Positions 16,896-26,647 are shown, numbered from the stretch's first letter. The stretch is DNA of 64,000 bases from Gottfriedia acidiceleris (GCF_002128425.1 NZ_NESS01000001.1:670149-734148); one strand, 5' to 3'. The notes: generated from the sequence alone by a model not told the origin. Translations and numbers: made by a program.

Positions 16896-17546
16896 TTATG
16901 GCCTAACACTTTTACTTGTAAACTTTTGCTGAAGTTTTCCTATGATTAAATCCATTGCAATTGCTAAAATTGAAACGGCGATTGCTCCTACTTGAATCAT
17001 AACAGCATAACTTGTTGAAATACCACGTGAAATATATCCACCTAAACCTCCAGCTCCAATGTAAGCTGCAATTGCTCCAATACCGATTGTCATCACAATC
17101 GCCATTCGAACACCTGCCATAATCACCGGAAAGGCAAGAGGTAGCTCAACTTTCATTAAACGTTGGAAAGTCGTCATCCCTACACCAATCGCTGCATCCC
17201 TTACATTCGGGTCAACATTCTTAATCGCAATATACGTATTTCGAATAATTGGCAATTGAGAATACAAAACCAAAGCAACAATGGCTGGTAAAAACCCGAT
17301 TCCTTGGTTAATCAATGAGAAAATCGGGATCATAATTCCAAATAAGGCAATACTCGGAATCGTCATGATAATCCCTGCTATGGCCAAAACAATTTCAGCC
17401 AATGTTTCCCGCTGTGAAATATAGATTCCAAATGGCACCCCAGTCAAAATGGCAATCCCCACTGCCAATCCAACTAATTGAATATGCTCAAAAGTCATCT
17501 GGAGAATTTCTGACCAATTCGATTGGACAAAATTGATAATTTCCAA
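16896..17546 (-). CDS. OpuC-type ABC permease (1st)
   Basis: First gene of the six-gene operon, 216 aa with about five to six helices. It has the EAA-loop motif AIGVGMTTFQRLMKVELPLA and GAGGLGGYISRGIS. TTG start (17546) follows AAGGGGGG at 6 bp. About 40 bp upstream is a sigma-54 promoter and then a shared upstream dyad, so expression should need the activator encoded at 38480. Confidence 0.92.
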   Translation of the reverse strand: MEIINFVQSNWSEILQMTFEHIQLVGLAVGIAILTGVPFGIYISQRETLAEIVLAIAGIIMTIPSIALFGIMIPIFSLINQGIGFLPAIVALVLYSQLPIIRNTYIAIKNVDPNVRDAAIGVGMTTFQRLMKVELPLAFPVIMAGVRMAIVMTIGIGAIAAYIGAGGLGGYISRGISTSYAVMIQVGAIAVSILAIAMDLIIGKLQQKFTSKSVRP

Positions 17547-17584
17547 TGTCCGCCCCCCTTTTTGTTTTTCTATACTTTAATAAA

Positions 17585-17600
17585 GCAATTTCCGTGCCAA
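17585..17600 (-). promoter_or_regulatory. Sigma-54 (-24/-12) promoter of OpuC/PrpD operon
   Basis: The minus strand reads TTGGCACGGAAATTGC, matching TGGCAC-N5-TTGC with GG and GC exactly 10 bp apart. The expected transcription start is about 17573, 27 bp before the TTG start codon. Confidence 0.9.
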
Positions 17601-17637
17601 CTTTAAAACGTTAATTTTTGTGTAAAAATTCAAAATA

Positions 17638-17680
17638 TTTGTAAAAAAAGGTATTAAATGTGTAAAAAAATATTTACAAA
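17638..17680. promoter_or_regulatory. Upstream activator dyad shared with 46767-46804
   Basis: TTTGTAAA...TTTACAAA arms flank a block that aligns with 46767-46804: TGTAAAAAAA, then six bases, then AAATGTG, then an A/T tract ending TTTACAAAAT. Both sit upstream of sigma-54 promoters. I infer enhancer sites for the NtrC-type regulator at 38480. Confidence 0.75.
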
Positions 17681-17718
17681 ATAGGAGGTTGGTGAAGAAG
17701 TAGTTATTGTAGGCTCGA

Positions 17719-17747
17719 AAAAAAAAAGATTGTCCAATTAGACAACC
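17719..17747 (-). terminator. Terminator-like hairpin
   Basis: GGTTGTC-TAATTG-GACAATC on the minus strand (one G-U pair) followed by T8. It insulates the sigma-54 promoter from leftward read-through. Confidence 0.6.
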
Positions 17748-17885
17748 GTAATCTCAACTATACTATTAATAATCTCCTACTTACTACTATTTAACAGTGT
17801 CTATCTATAGGTATTTCCAATAAAATTAAAATATTGTTAGAAATCTAAAACTTATAACTAAACATCGGAGGAGTATAGTAGATGA

Positions 17886-19466
17886 CCTACAATTTAATTT
17901 ATTAACTTTAGAATGGTTAGCAAAAGAAGCCGCTTATCCATATCCAACATCATTTAAAGTATGGGATGAACCTAGTTACCATCTAATCAAATTCATCTCT
18001 CATTTCGAAATACCTGAATTAACAGAGGCTTTAATAAAATATTACCCTGAATATAGTAAGTATGCTAAAGAAGAAGTATTCAGATACATAACCTCTTTTG
18101 ACGGAGAAGAGCATGAACTAGCAATCTTGGAATTAATCGAACAAGATATTCAAAACAAGCAAGTTGTTTTACCATTAGATGTTCTATACGACAACCCTGG
18201 CATCATTATTAAACTATTAGATAAACATACTCAATTATTTGAAGTAGAAGAATATAAAACTACTTTTTATCGACGTTATCATACTGTTAGATAAAGGTTA
18301 TCTAGAACCAAAATACATCGCTCCATTGTTATTAGTCGATTATCAAAAGCAAGTAGATGAATTTCTTCCTTATCAAAATGATTATGATATTAAGTTTGTG
18401 TATGGCTCATGGAAAGAAACCTATTTACAAATCCGTTCAATCATGTCGATTTATCTATCTTTAATGGAGTATTACTTTAATGATGAGATGACACCTTTTA
18501 TAAAGGAAGCAATGACATTTACTGACCCGTTTATTCGAACTAACGCAATGATTGCCGCTCTTCAACGAGACATTGACATACCTGAAGAACAACTGTTGGC
18601 CTGTGCAACAAATATAGAATCCACAGAATATATTTATTGGGAAATACTCAGAATTCGTAAGGAGCATTTATTCCCTATTAAAGAGGAAAAAACAAGAATA
18701 CTTTGCTAAAAGTCACTTGTTTCTATATATCGTGCAAGAACATGATTTTGTACCTGAAACAATCGAGTTAATTAAACAACTTGATATTGAAAATTCATAT
18801 AACCAACCAATCCGTTATTATTTAGCTTCCGTTTCACATGATGATCAAGTCATTCCAGCATGGGTAGGTGCTTATGCTCTCGAGGAAGAAGACGACTCTG
18901 TTCATATGTGGGATGGTACTTATTTAGAAGATGGACAGTTCAATAAAAATCAATCGAAGCATGTACAACTATTTATGGACAAAAGAGCGAATGAAAAAGA
19001 AGAAGATGCTTCGACTATATACTACGAAGGTAAACCAAAATTAAGTAAATGGTTCTACGCTTGGTACGTCCTCCTAGCTTTTAGAGGATATCAAGCATTC
19101 TCCACAATGGACTCAGTATATATCACTTTAACATCTTTACTTGCCGTTTTAATCGTTTCATATCAAATCTATAAAACCAAACTATTAAAAAACAAAATCG
19201 AAATTGTTGGCAATGTTGTCCGATATACCGAAAAAGATGCTCACTCTCAGATTAGACTAGAAGACATAAAAAAAATAACAATTCAAAAGTCTAACATGAA
19301 AACAAGACTGCTTGACCGACGTTCTAAAGTTGTTGCCATATACAACAAACAAAACAAAGTTGCACTAGAATTCCCATTAGAATGTGTATCTTACGATGAA
19401 TTCGCATTTGTTGTAGATGATCTGACGGATCACTTAAAAGAACAACCACATATTCAACCACAATGA
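17886..19466 (+). pseudogene. Frameshifted alpha-helical repeat / C-terminal membrane protein
   Basis: Three consecutive pieces in different frames form one protein. Piece 1 (17886-18294) runs DDLQFNLLTLEWLAKEAAYP to FYRRYHTVR. Piece 2 (18290-18710) continues LDKGYLEPKYIAPLLLVDYQ. Piece 3 (18700-19466) continues AKSHLFLYIVQEHDF to the end. The shifts fall near 18290 and in an A6 tract at about 18686. The intended ATG seems mutated (GGAGGAGT-ATA). The protein would have HEAT-like helices at the N terminus and two membrane helices near the C terminus. Sequencing error could mimic one shift but not the lost start. Confidence 0.75.
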
Positions 19467-19481
19467 TTTAATAGAAAAACT

Positions 19482-19520
19482 TGTACCTACGATTACAAAG
19501 TAATCAATGGTACAGGCTTT
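19482..19520 (+). terminator. Terminator after pseudogene
   Basis: TGTACC...GGTACA outside and GATTAC...GTAATC inside, followed by CTTTTTATTTT. Closely related in sequence to the hairpin at 21298-21344. Confidence 0.75.
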
Positions 19521-19693
19521 TTATTTTAGTTTAGTTTATTCGCAATAATGTACTGCTTTATGAATTAAGTGAACTTTATGTGTCCAAGTAGAATCTAGTA
19601 AAATTGGAAATAAGTTCATGCTATACTTTAAATAGAGGTGGTAAAGATTTCCTACAACCTTACCGATTCTAAAATAATATAAAGGAGAAAATC

Positions 19694-20800
19694 ATGGAGA
19701 GCAATTTTGATGAAAGTGTGGTAGAACTCCAAAAGGTATTGGACCCTCTTATTTCCGCTGCTAATTCTAATTATAAAACGGTGAAAAAGAAAAATGGATT
19801 TGAGCGAATGTGGATACCTTTATTCTTTATATATCCATTTAAACAGTTAGTATCACTAATAACAATCGGGCAATATGGTATGAAAGTATCAAAATTACAA
19901 GTTGGCGTTGGGATATCAGGTCTTGTTGCAACGATTACCAAGTTTTTCCCTATCCCAGAATCATGGTTTAAATGGGGCTATGATTTTTATCATCAACATT
20001 CATTTTTACAACTCTTTATGTATGGATTGATAGCTTGGTACTTTGTAACAGTTTTATACACCTTTCTTCAGATGCCAAATTGGAAGAATGAAGATTTATT
20101 CCATATTGATGCCTACAGAGTTTTCAGACCGAATGAATACGCAATTGTACAACCTTTTTTAGGTACAACCTTCTCAATTGAATCATTAAATAATTTCATG
20201 TTACGGAACAGTGGTGAACGTGCCATCCGTGAAATAAAAGATATGACGGTAGAGGAGGTCAATAGATTACAAGATATAGTTGATGATATGAACTATACAA
20301 TAGATTCGTATGAGCAAAACATACTGTTCCTTAATAAGATTCTCATTCATTTAGATGAAAATATAGAATTTATCGCTAATGGGACACTTGAATACCAACA
20401 TCTCTATATAATGGAATCTCCATTTTGTGTATATAAAGTGAAAGATGAACATTTTAGTCTACTACATAAAGAATATCCTAGACGGTCATTTAAAGAAGAA
20501 TTTAACGGTAAAGACTCGGATATGGTGAATGAACCCTATGTAAAATGTTATTTTCAAAATGATGAACTTATTTTGCAAACAGATGAATCATACTCATATA
20601 AGATTTATATTGAAAGTAAAAATGAGTATTGGATCATTACATTTTTCGTGAATCTTCAAGATGAAGTTACATTGCAAGAATTCTTAGAAAATAGTATACT
20701 TTTAGGACAAAGTGAGATATTACAAACAGCAGATATTCATAGAATCCTAAAGTCGCACTCTAAGATTATTAGTGAAAAACCATTGGTTACTTCAAAATAA
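19694..20800 (+). CDS. Hypothetical membrane protein, 368 aa
   Basis: Two to three membrane segments lie near residues 35-55, 70-90 and 108-130, between a short cytoplasmic N terminus and a long soluble C-terminal domain of about 230 residues. The latter has a coiled-coil-like stretch (EEVNRLQDIVDDMNYTIDSY) and beta-rich end. AAAGGAGAAA precedes the ATG. It is followed 19 bp later by a small basic protein gene, probably in one operon. No family recognised. Confidence 0.65.
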   Translation: MESNFDESVVELQKVLDPLISAANSNYKTVKKKNGFERMWIPLFFIYPFKQLVSLITIGQYGMKVSKLQVGVGISGLVATITKFFPIPESWFKWGYDFYHQHSFLQLFMYGLIAWYFVTVLYTFLQMPNWKNEDLFHIDAYRVFRPNEYAIVQPFLGTTFSIESLNNFMLRNSGERAIREIKDMTVEEVNRLQDIVDDMNYTIDSYEQNILFLNKILIHLDENIEFIANGTLEYQHLYIMESPFCVYKVKDEHFSLLHKEYPRRSFKEEFNGKDSDMVNEPYVKCYFQNDELILQTDESYSYKIYIESKNEYWIITFFVNLQDEVTLQEFLENSILLGQSEILQTADIHRILKSHSKIISEKPLVTSK

Positions 20801-20819
20801 TATAAGAGAGGTGAATTAT

Positions 20820-21068
20820 ATGTTAAAAGAAGAATCTAGAAGATTTAATGATAGAAATAGAAAAAGATATAGTAAAGTTCGAGCTTATGCAAATAGTTCA
20901 ACGGGTGCTGTAACAGTAACTATCGGTGATCGAACTATTGTAGCAAAAGATAATTCACTTGAAAGTGTTATTGGCGAAGTTCGAAAACAACGTAACGATC
21001 GATTAGCACAAAGTAGAAATAAAACTGCAAGATTTATGGAAAAATTAAATAGTATAGGAAATAAATAG
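20820..21068 (+). CDS. Small basic hypothetical protein, 82 aa
   Basis: MLKEESRRFNDRNRKRYSKV then a short beta-rich core (GAVTVTIGDRTIVAKDNSLE) and a basic helix ending NSIGNK. The highly charged ends suggest nucleic-acid or ribosome contact, but this is a guess. GAGAGGTGA lies 6 bp before the ATG. Second gene of the 19694 unit; its stop codon begins a terminator. Confidence 0.65.
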   Translation: MLKEESRRFNDRNRKRYSKVRAYANSSTGAVTVTIGDRTIVAKDNSLESVIGEVRKQRNDRLAQSRNKTARFMEKLNSIGNK

Positions 21069-21095
21069 GAGCCAAAAATGCGGCTCCTATTTTTA
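21065..21095 (+). terminator. Terminator
   Basis: ATAGGAGCC and GGCTCCTAT stem, 8-base loop, then TTTTTAAT. It overlaps the stop of the gene before it and the 3' end of the convergent 41-aa gene. Confidence 0.85.
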
Positions 21096-21218
21096 ATATT
21101 CTTTGATTTTTTTTAAAAATTCGTTTGTTTTCTGTTTTGACAATTTCAACTTTCTCTCTCGCTCTTCCCTATTCTTCTCAATAATTTTCTTAATCGTTGG
21201 AAGTTCTTTCTTTTTCAT
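21093..21218 (-). CDS. Small charged alpha-helical protein, 41 aa
   Basis: MKKKELPTIKKIIEKNREER continues ERKLKLSKQKTNEFLKKIKEY, nearly all Lys, Glu, Arg and Ile in a heptad-like pattern, so one amphipathic helix or coiled coil. GAGGAGGT lies 6 bp before the ATG, an unusually strong site. Small basic proteins of this look exist in Bacillus (FbpB type), but I see no proof of homology. Confidence 0.65.
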   Translation of the reverse strand: MKKKELPTIKKIIEKNREERERKLKLSKQKTNEFLKKIKEY

Positions 21219-21297
21219 TACACTACCTCCTCATAAGAAAATATTCACATTTTCATTTCGTATACCAATGAAGTTAAATATTTTTAGATTTAGTAAA

Positions 21298-21344
21298 AAA
21301 AAGCCTGTATTCACGATTACCCAGTAATCAATGATACAGGCTTT
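21298..21344. terminator. Bidirectional terminator, same family as 19482
   Basis: AAAGCCTGTAT pairs with ATACAGGCTTT and the inner GATTAC with GTAATC. It matches the hairpin at 19482-19520 in core and loop. It terminates the leftward gene ending at 21357. Confidence 0.8.
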
Positions 21345-21356
21345 ATATTTTCTAAA

Positions 21357-21926
21357 TCAGTTTATTTGTGCTTCTGTTCTTTCTAGTGACCATTTACCTT
21401 CTTTAAATAGATAATAAAAATCTAAACTGCGTTTATCTTCTTTTTTAATTGGCATTATATCGATTTCTAGTCCCCTACCTTCTACAAGGCCATTAACTTC
21501 AACATCATCCCAGCCATTCATTTTACTAGTTTGATAAATTCCTTCAACTTTTCCTTTTGTTTTCATTCTTTCTTCGAATAAAGTTAACGATCGCTTCGTT
21601 AATTCTCTTTTTGTTTCCTTTGTAAAATAAACTATATTTTCGATTGGCTCGTAAATATTAAGCGAAACTATTGAAAAAAGCCCTAACAAGGATATTGTTA
21701 TTAAAACAGCTTGGAAAGATGACGCCACTGTTTTATTAAAGTATTTACCTATCATTAAAAAATAAAGACCATAGGGTAAACAAAAAACCAAAATTCGAAG
21801 TTCAAAAATAAATATTGAGGTGAATAACCACCCATAAACAAATGATAGAGTTTCAGGTATGCCGTAGCAAATAGCTATTACCACAGTTAATAAAAATGGA
21901 GTAAAATAAAATAATTTAATTTTCAT
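21357..21926 (-). CDS. Hypothetical membrane protein, 189 aa
   Basis: Three to four membrane helices (about 5-25, 30-60, 72-92) are followed by a soluble C-terminal domain of about 90 residues with alternating strands (GKVEGIYQTSKMNGWDDVEV) ending WSLERTEAQIN. No family recognised. Stands alone. Confidence 0.6.
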   Translation of the reverse strand: MKIKLFYFTPFLLTVVIAICYGIPETLSFVYGWLFTSIFIFELRILVFCLPYGLYFLMIGKYFNKTVASSFQAVLITISLLGLFSIVSLNIYEPIENIVYFTKETKRELTKRSLTLFEERMKTKGKVEGIYQTSKMNGWDDVEVNGLVEGRGLEIDIMPIKKEDKRSLDFYYLFKEGKWSLERTEAQIN

Positions 21927-22110
21927 AGTTTACCTCTAAAAAAGATAATTAAAAAACTTATTCAAACTGTCATACAGTGTTGTTATAAAAATGATTGTAC
22001 CATTTTGAAAAAAACTTTAATTCCTTCAATAGTAGGGTATTTTATGCAGTACTATTCTTCCATATAGATAAAAAGAGCCAATTATTGGTTGCGAGTTTTT
22101 GCCTAAAAAT

Positions 22111-22141
22111 AAAACAGGGAAATCTCTAATGAGACTCCCCT
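22111..22141 (-). terminator. Terminator of kdgA/reductase unit
   Basis: AGGGAAATCTC and GAGACTCCCCT form an imperfect stem with a T-rich tail on the minus strand. Confidence 0.65.
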
Positions 22142-22153
22142 AAAATTACTATC

Positions 22154-22990
22154 TTAAAACCCAACTCTCATCGTATCAGGATGTGAACCTGCTCGACTAT
22201 TTTGGTTTAATGCATCAATGTTTTCCATATCTTCTTGAGTTAATTCAAAGTCAAAAATATTTGCGTTTTCGACGATACGGTGTTCTTTGATTGATTTTGG
22301 TATTGTGACTACATCATGTTGTAAGTCCCATCTTAAGATGACTTGTGCAACGGATTTACTATATTTTTGAGCAATTTTTGTTAAAACTGGCTCTTCTAGT
22401 AGCTGCCCTTGTTTTAAAGGTGACCATGCTTCCATTTGGATTCCTTCATTTTTACAGAAAGCTAATAGCTCTTTTTGAGTTAAATGCGGGTGGAACTCTA
22501 CTTGATTAACCATTGGTTTAATTTCGCAGTCACTCATTAAGTTTTGTAAATGATTGATTTGGAAGTTACTTACACCAATTGCACGGACACGACCGTCTTT
22601 ATATAATGTTTCAAGTGCCTTCCAAGTATCTTTATATTTGTCAACACCTGGCCAGTGAATAAGATAAAGATCTAAATAATCTAAACCTAATAAATTCAGA
22701 CTTTTTTCGAAAGCTTGTAAAGTAGTTTCATAGCCTTGGTCTGAGTTCCAAACTTTACTTGTAACAAATAGTTCTTCACGTGCAATACCAGATTCTTTAA
22801 TGGCCTGACCAACGCCTTCTTCATTTTTATAAATTGCAGCAGTATCAATGCTAATATAACCGTTTCGGATCGCTGCTTTTACGGATTCAACAACTTCTTC
22901 TCCTTCTGAAACCTTGAAAACTCCTAAGCCTAATCGTGGCATTTTTACCCCATTATGTAATGTTACTGTTTCTTTTAAATTTGTAAGCAT
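22154..22990 (-). CDS. Aldo/keto reductase
   Basis: 278 aa. Family marks: GVKMPRLGLGVFKV, SIDTAAIYKNEEGVG, the catalytic-Lys region ELFVTSKVWNSDQG, LYLIHWPG, AIGVSNFQ and IPKSIKEHRIVENANIFDFE, i.e. Asp, Tyr, Lys, His of the catalytic tetrad are present. It reduces carbonyls with NAD(P)H. It lies 21 bp after kdgA and shares its promoter, so it may reduce a hexuronate or keto-deoxy sugar intermediate (inference). Confidence 0.92.
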   Translation of the reverse strand: MLTNLKETVTLHNGVKMPRLGLGVFKVSEGEEVVESVKAAIRNGYISIDTAAIYKNEEGVGQAIKESGIAREELFVTSKVWNSDQGYETTLQAFEKSLNLLGLDYLDLYLIHWPGVDKYKDTWKALETLYKDGRVRAIGVSNFQINHLQNLMSDCEIKPMVNQVEFHPHLTQKELLAFCKNEGIQMEAWSPLKQGQLLEEPVLTKIAQKYSKSVAQVILRWDLQHDVVTIPKSIKEHRIVENANIFDFELTQEDMENIDALNQNSRAGSHPDTMRVGF

Positions 22991-23011
22991 CTTAATGTCC
23001 TCCCATTTTTT

Positions 23012-23671
23012 TTATACTAACTGCAAAGATTTTTTGGCAGCACGTACCTTTTTCATATATTGAATTGCATTGTCTGTCACTTGATCGAAGTCACCGTTTT
23101 TAGCAGGTGCAATTAAATTGCCTCCTACCCCTACTGCTACACTGCCGTTTTGGATCCATTCTTCTATGTTCGTTAAATCTACTCCACCAGTAGGCATAAT
23201 ATTTACTTGTGGTAGAGGAGCTTTTACCGCTTTTACAAAGTCAGGACCAAACGCATTACCTGGGAATAATTTCACAATATCAACACCCGCTTCTAATGCA
23301 TGCTTCATTTCTGTAATCGTAATACAGCCTGGCATATAAGGTACTTGATACAGGTTACATAATTTTGCCGTTTCTTCATCAAACGCTGGACTTACTACAA
23401 ATTGCGCCCCTGCCATAATAGCAATCCTAGCTGTTGTGACGTCTAGAACCGATCCTGCTCCAATGACGACTTGATTAGAATCCTTATATAAATATGCCAA
23501 TTCCTTAATTACTTCCTCTGCACCTTGCAATGTAAATGTAATTTCAATACCATGAATTCCACCTTTTATACATGCTTTAGAAAGTTTAATAGCCTCTTCT
23601 TTGGAATCAGCTCTTATAACTGCCACAACACCACTTTCAACAACTCTTGAAAGAATTTCAACTTTTTTCAT
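23012..23671 (-). CDS. kdgA: KDPG/KHG aldolase
   Basis: 219 aa, class I aldolase that splits 2-keto-3-deoxy-6-phosphogluconate into pyruvate and glyceraldehyde 3-phosphate. Motifs: GIHGIEITFT (active-site Glu), VIGAGSVLD, and the Schiff-base Lys in GVDIVKLFPGNAFGP; PTGGVD and GVGGNL bind phosphate. ATG at 23671 is chosen because AGAAGGG precedes it; an upstream ATG is possible. It diverges from the IclR-type regulator, with a palindrome between them. Confidence 0.95.
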   Translation of the reverse strand: MKKVEILSRVVESGVVAVIRADSKEEAIKLSKACIKGGIHGIEITFTLQGAEEVIKELAYLYKDSNQVVIGAGSVLDVTTARIAIMAGAQFVVSPAFDEETAKLCNLYQVPYMPGCITITEMKHALEAGVDIVKLFPGNAFGPDFVKAVKAPLPQVNIMPTGGVDLTNIEEWIQNGSVAVGVGGNLIAPAKNGDFDQVTDNAIQYMKKVRAAKKSLQLV

Positions 23672-23721
23672 TGTATTCCCTTCTTTCTTTTTCAATTTAT
23701 TGCTCAATTTTCTAACGCCTT

Positions 23722-23741
23722 AAATGAATAATGATTCATTT
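23722..23741. promoter_or_regulatory. KdgR-like operator
   Basis: AAATGAAT-AATG-ATTCATTT, perfect 8-bp arms, in the divergent kdgA/IclR intergenic region. It resembles the ATGAA...TTCAT pattern known for IclR-family KdgR proteins, so autoregulation plus kdgA control is likely. Confidence 0.7.
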
Positions 23742-23808
23742 TACAAAAGTTTCTATATAAAGTATCATTTAGTATATCGTTTTAAAAATAATGAAGAGGT
23801 AGATATCC

Positions 23809-24582
23809 ATGTCAACTGTTCAATCAATTGAACGTGCACTTACTATTTTAAATAAAATTTCTGAATACCCGGACGGAATTCAAATTGCCAGACTTTCAGA
23901 AAAGGTTGGGCTAACCAAAAGCACTGTTCATAGACTACTGGCCACTTTATCAAGTATGAATTATGTCGTAAAAGATGAAGAAACAGACAAATATAAACTT
24001 GGCTTACAAATCCTGTTCCTTTCACAAAATCTATTAAATAACAATAATATTGTTGCTACCGCAAAACCACATTTGGAAAAACTATGTGAGGAAATCAACG
24101 AAACAGTTCATTTATGTATTGAAGACCAAGGTGAAGTTGTATACGTTGATAAAATTGAAAGTACACAACCTATTCGAATGTATTCAAGAATAGGAAGCCG
24201 TGCTCCAATGTATAGTACTGCAGTTGGCAAAATATTGCTTTCTGGTAAAACACAGGAAGAATTTAATACACTACTTAATCGTTTTAATTTTGTAAGAAAA
24301 ACGCCAAACACACTTACTACTAAAGAAGAATTTGTAAATGAAATTGATAAAGTAAAACAACAAGGTTATGCGCTAGATAACGCCGAAAACGAAGAAGTTC
24401 TAAGATGTATTGCAGTTCCAATTTATGACCGAAGAGGAAATATTATTGCAAGCTTCAGTATATCTGGCCCTACGAACCGTGTGACAATGGAAATCATTAA
24501 CGAATCTTTAATTGATACAATGAAAAAATATAGCTATGACATCTCAAGAAGTCTTGGATATACTGGGTTCTTGAATGTATAG
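23809..24582 (+). CDS. IclR-family regulator (KdgR-like)
   Basis: 257 aa. N-terminal winged helix (SIERALTILNKISEYPDGIQ; KVGLTKSTVHRLLATLSSMN) and C-terminal IclR effector domain (YSRIGSRAPMYSTAVGKILL; GYALDNAEN; CIAVPIYDRRG). IclR-type KdgR repressors respond to 2-keto-3-deoxygluconate. It sits among all the genes of that pathway, with candidate operators at 23722 and 28476. The ligand is inferred from context. Confidence 0.88.
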   Translation: MSTVQSIERALTILNKISEYPDGIQIARLSEKVGLTKSTVHRLLATLSSMNYVVKDEETDKYKLGLQILFLSQNLLNNNNIVATAKPHLEKLCEEINETVHLCIEDQGEVVYVDKIESTQPIRMYSRIGSRAPMYSTAVGKILLSGKTQEEFNTLLNRFNFVRKTPNTLTTKEEFVNEIDKVKQQGYALDNAENEEVLRCIAVPIYDRRGNIIASFSISGPTNRVTMEIINESLIDTMKKYSYDISRSLGYTGFLNV

Positions 24583-24611
24583 AAAGTATTCTCTTTACTT
24601 GAGAATACTTT
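24583..24611. terminator. Terminator between regulator and kdgK
   Basis: AAAGTATTCTC and GAGAATACTTT perfect arms, followed by TTTC, directly after the regulator stop codon. Confidence 0.85.
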
Positions 24612-24643
24612 TTCTAGTTTGGAAGATATACTCTACTACCCTA

Positions 24644-25594
24644 TTAAAGACGATAAAGTGTCTCTTTCATAAACTTTTCTAACCCCGCTCGATCAGGTAA
24701 ACCATCATTATCACCTGGGGACATGACTGCCAATGCTCCAATCGCAGCTCCACGACTAACTGCTTCCTTCAAAGATAGTCCTTCAAGAATTCCACTTACT
24801 ACTCCAACCGCAAAGCCATCACCTGCTCCGACAGTATCTACAACCTCTTTAACTGGAAAACCTTCCGTATTGAATGTCTCTTCTTTTGTACTCGTAAAAG
24901 CACCTTTTGCTCCAAGTTTTATTACGACTGTTTTGACGCCAGCTCTATGATAGTACTCCGCAATCTCGTAAGCATCTTGCTTCCCAGTTAATAATTTTCC
25001 TTCTTCAATGCCTGGAAAAACGATATCTGCTCGACATGCCAGATCGTTAATGACACGAATCATTTCCTGCTGATCAGGCCAGAGACCAGGACGAATATTT
25101 GGATCAAATGAAATTTGTATACCTTTAGATCGAGCTTGTTTCATTAGCTCATGAACCATTTCCCTACATTCCAAAGACAGTGCAGGTGGAATTCCAGTTA
25201 AATGAATATGTTGAAAACCTTCCCAGTTTAAATTCTTAATTGTATCCAAACTCATTTGGGAAGCAGCTGAATTCTTACGTGAAGAGAATACTTCCGGGTC
25301 ACCAGTAATAACCTTTTGCTTCCACATCATACCAGTTAACAAGTCAGAAACAATCGAAACATATGTTGTATCAATTCTGTTTTCTTGAAGGAATTTTTCG
25401 ATTGATTTGCCAAACGGATCATTCCCTAACTGGGTAATATAAGTAACCTCATGTCCTAATCTAGACATACCGATTGAAAAATTAACTTCAGCACCAGCAA
25501 CAAAACGATTAAATTGTTCTACATTTTCCAATGAACCTTCTCGCTGGGCAACAAAGAGTGCCATTGGTTCTCCTACTGTTAGTATTCTACTCAT
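24644..25594 (-). CDS. kdgK: 2-dehydro-3-deoxygluconokinase
   Basis: 316 aa PfkB-family sugar kinase. N terminus ILTVGEPMALF and FVAGAEVNFSIGMSRLGHEV; C-terminal signature DTVGAGDGFAVGVVSG with the catalytic Asp. It phosphorylates 2-keto-3-deoxygluconate, giving the substrate of KdgA. Start at 25594 follows GGAGG by 6 bp, so the longer in-frame extension is not used. Last gene of the leftward kduI-kduD-kdgT-kdgK set. Confidence 0.95.
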   Translation of the reverse strand: MSRILTVGEPMALFVAQREGSLENVEQFNRFVAGAEVNFSIGMSRLGHEVTYITQLGNDPFGKSIEKFLQENRIDTTYVSIVSDLLTGMMWKQKVITGDPEVFSSRKNSAASQMSLDTIKNLNWEGFQHIHLTGIPPALSLECREMVHELMKQARSKGIQISFDPNIRPGLWPDQQEMIRVINDLACRADIVFPGIEEGKLLTGKQDAYEIAEYYHRAGVKTVVIKLGAKGAFTSTKEETFNTEGFPVKEVVDTVGAGDGFAVGVVSGILEGLSLKEAVSRGAAIGALAVMSPGDNDGLPDRAGLEKFMKETLYRL

Positions 25595-25654
25595 ATAAAT
25601 CCTCCATATAAGAGAAGGAGAGTCATCTATTCTAATGTCTCCCCTTTCCAAAAA

Positions 25655-26647
25655 TTATATTGATGCTTTTATTTTTTGTTGCTCGATTGGCCTATTGTTT
25701 TTCTTTTCCATATATTTAGACCAATAAGCTGTCAATATTGGTACTAGAATTGATGTTACGATAACTGAGGCAGCAACTAGAGATGTAGCTGATTGAGCTA
25801 CAGGAAGAAATTCAGGTTTCATTTCAGCTATAATCATTGGATTTGCAACTGCCGCACCAGCAGTACTTGAAGCGGCAAGACCAGCTGTACCATTACCTCC
25901 TCCAATATACTTGTCAGCGAACATCAAAGGAATACCAGTAATAATGATGACGATCAGTCCAAGAAGGATGCCTGCAAGTCCAGTTTTTGCGATTACAGTA
26001 AGGTCGATCGTATTCCCTAAAGCAAAGCCAAAGAATGGAATCATAGTTTGTGTTGCTTTACTAAAGAAAGCGCGTAAATCTGGATCTAAATTACCTAACA
26101 CAAAACCAACTAAAAACGGTAAAACTGCACCTATAAATGCTTGTGGATGGAATACTGCTAATCCAGTACTTCCTAAAATAAGCATCGTTACTAATGGACC
26201 AGATTCAAGTGACATTAAAACAAATGCACCTGCTTCTTCCTTTGAACCATATTGCTGCATAATGGAAGCATATAAACCACCGTTTGTCATGTCCATTGCA
26301 GCTATAAGAGCTAATACAGAAAATCCTGCAAATAAGCCCGATTGTAGACCGCCCTCTGGAAGGAAAAATGAAGCTACGAAAGCTACACCCCATGCAACTA
26401 GAATTTTAGTCAATACAAGTGTTCCTGATTTTCTTAAAACTGTCCCCGTTGCTTTCACATTAATACCAGCACCCATACAGAAGAACCATACAGCTAAAAT
26501 TGGAACGGTACCTGTCATCAAGCCGTTTGTAAACGAACCAAAATATTCACCGGATTTTGGAGCAAGTGTATGAATAATTGCACCCAAAAATAATGGGACG
26601 AGCATTAATCCACCAGGAATCTTTTCCAGCGTTTTCATGATTTTCAT
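25655..26647 (-). CDS. kdgT: 2-keto-3-deoxygluconate permease
   Basis: 330 aa with ten or so helices. KdgT family: [20 protein letters not shown] at the start, [44 protein letters not shown] and [15 protein letters not shown] proton-linked importer of 2-keto-3-deoxygluconate. Encoded 121 bp after kduD and 60 bp before kdgK. Two ATGs (26647, 26638) are close; I keep the first. Confidence 0.95.
   Translation of the reverse strand: MKIMKTLEKIPGGLMLVPLFLGAIIHTLAPKSGEYFGSFTNGLMTGTVPILAVWFFCMGAGINVKATGTVLRKSGTLVLTKILVAWGVAFVASFFLPEGGLQSGLFAGFSVLALIAAMDMTNGGLYASIMQQYGSKEEAGAFVLMSLESGPLVTMLILGSTGLAVFHPQAFIGAVLPFLVGFVLGNLDPDLRAFFSKATQTMIPFFGFALGNTIDLTVIAKTGLAGILLGLIVIIITGIPLMFADKYIGGGNGTAGLAASSTAGAAVANPMIIAEMKPEFLPVAQSATSLVAASVIVTSILVPILTAYWSKYMEKKNNRPIEQQKIKASI

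Noticed and set aside
21103..21327. 74-aa plus-strand frame
   Set aside because: It is antisense to the 41-aa gene and runs through a terminator; no ribosome site.
25911..26573. 220-aa plus-strand frame opposite kdgT
   Set aside because: Low-complexity shadow of kdgT; no start signals.
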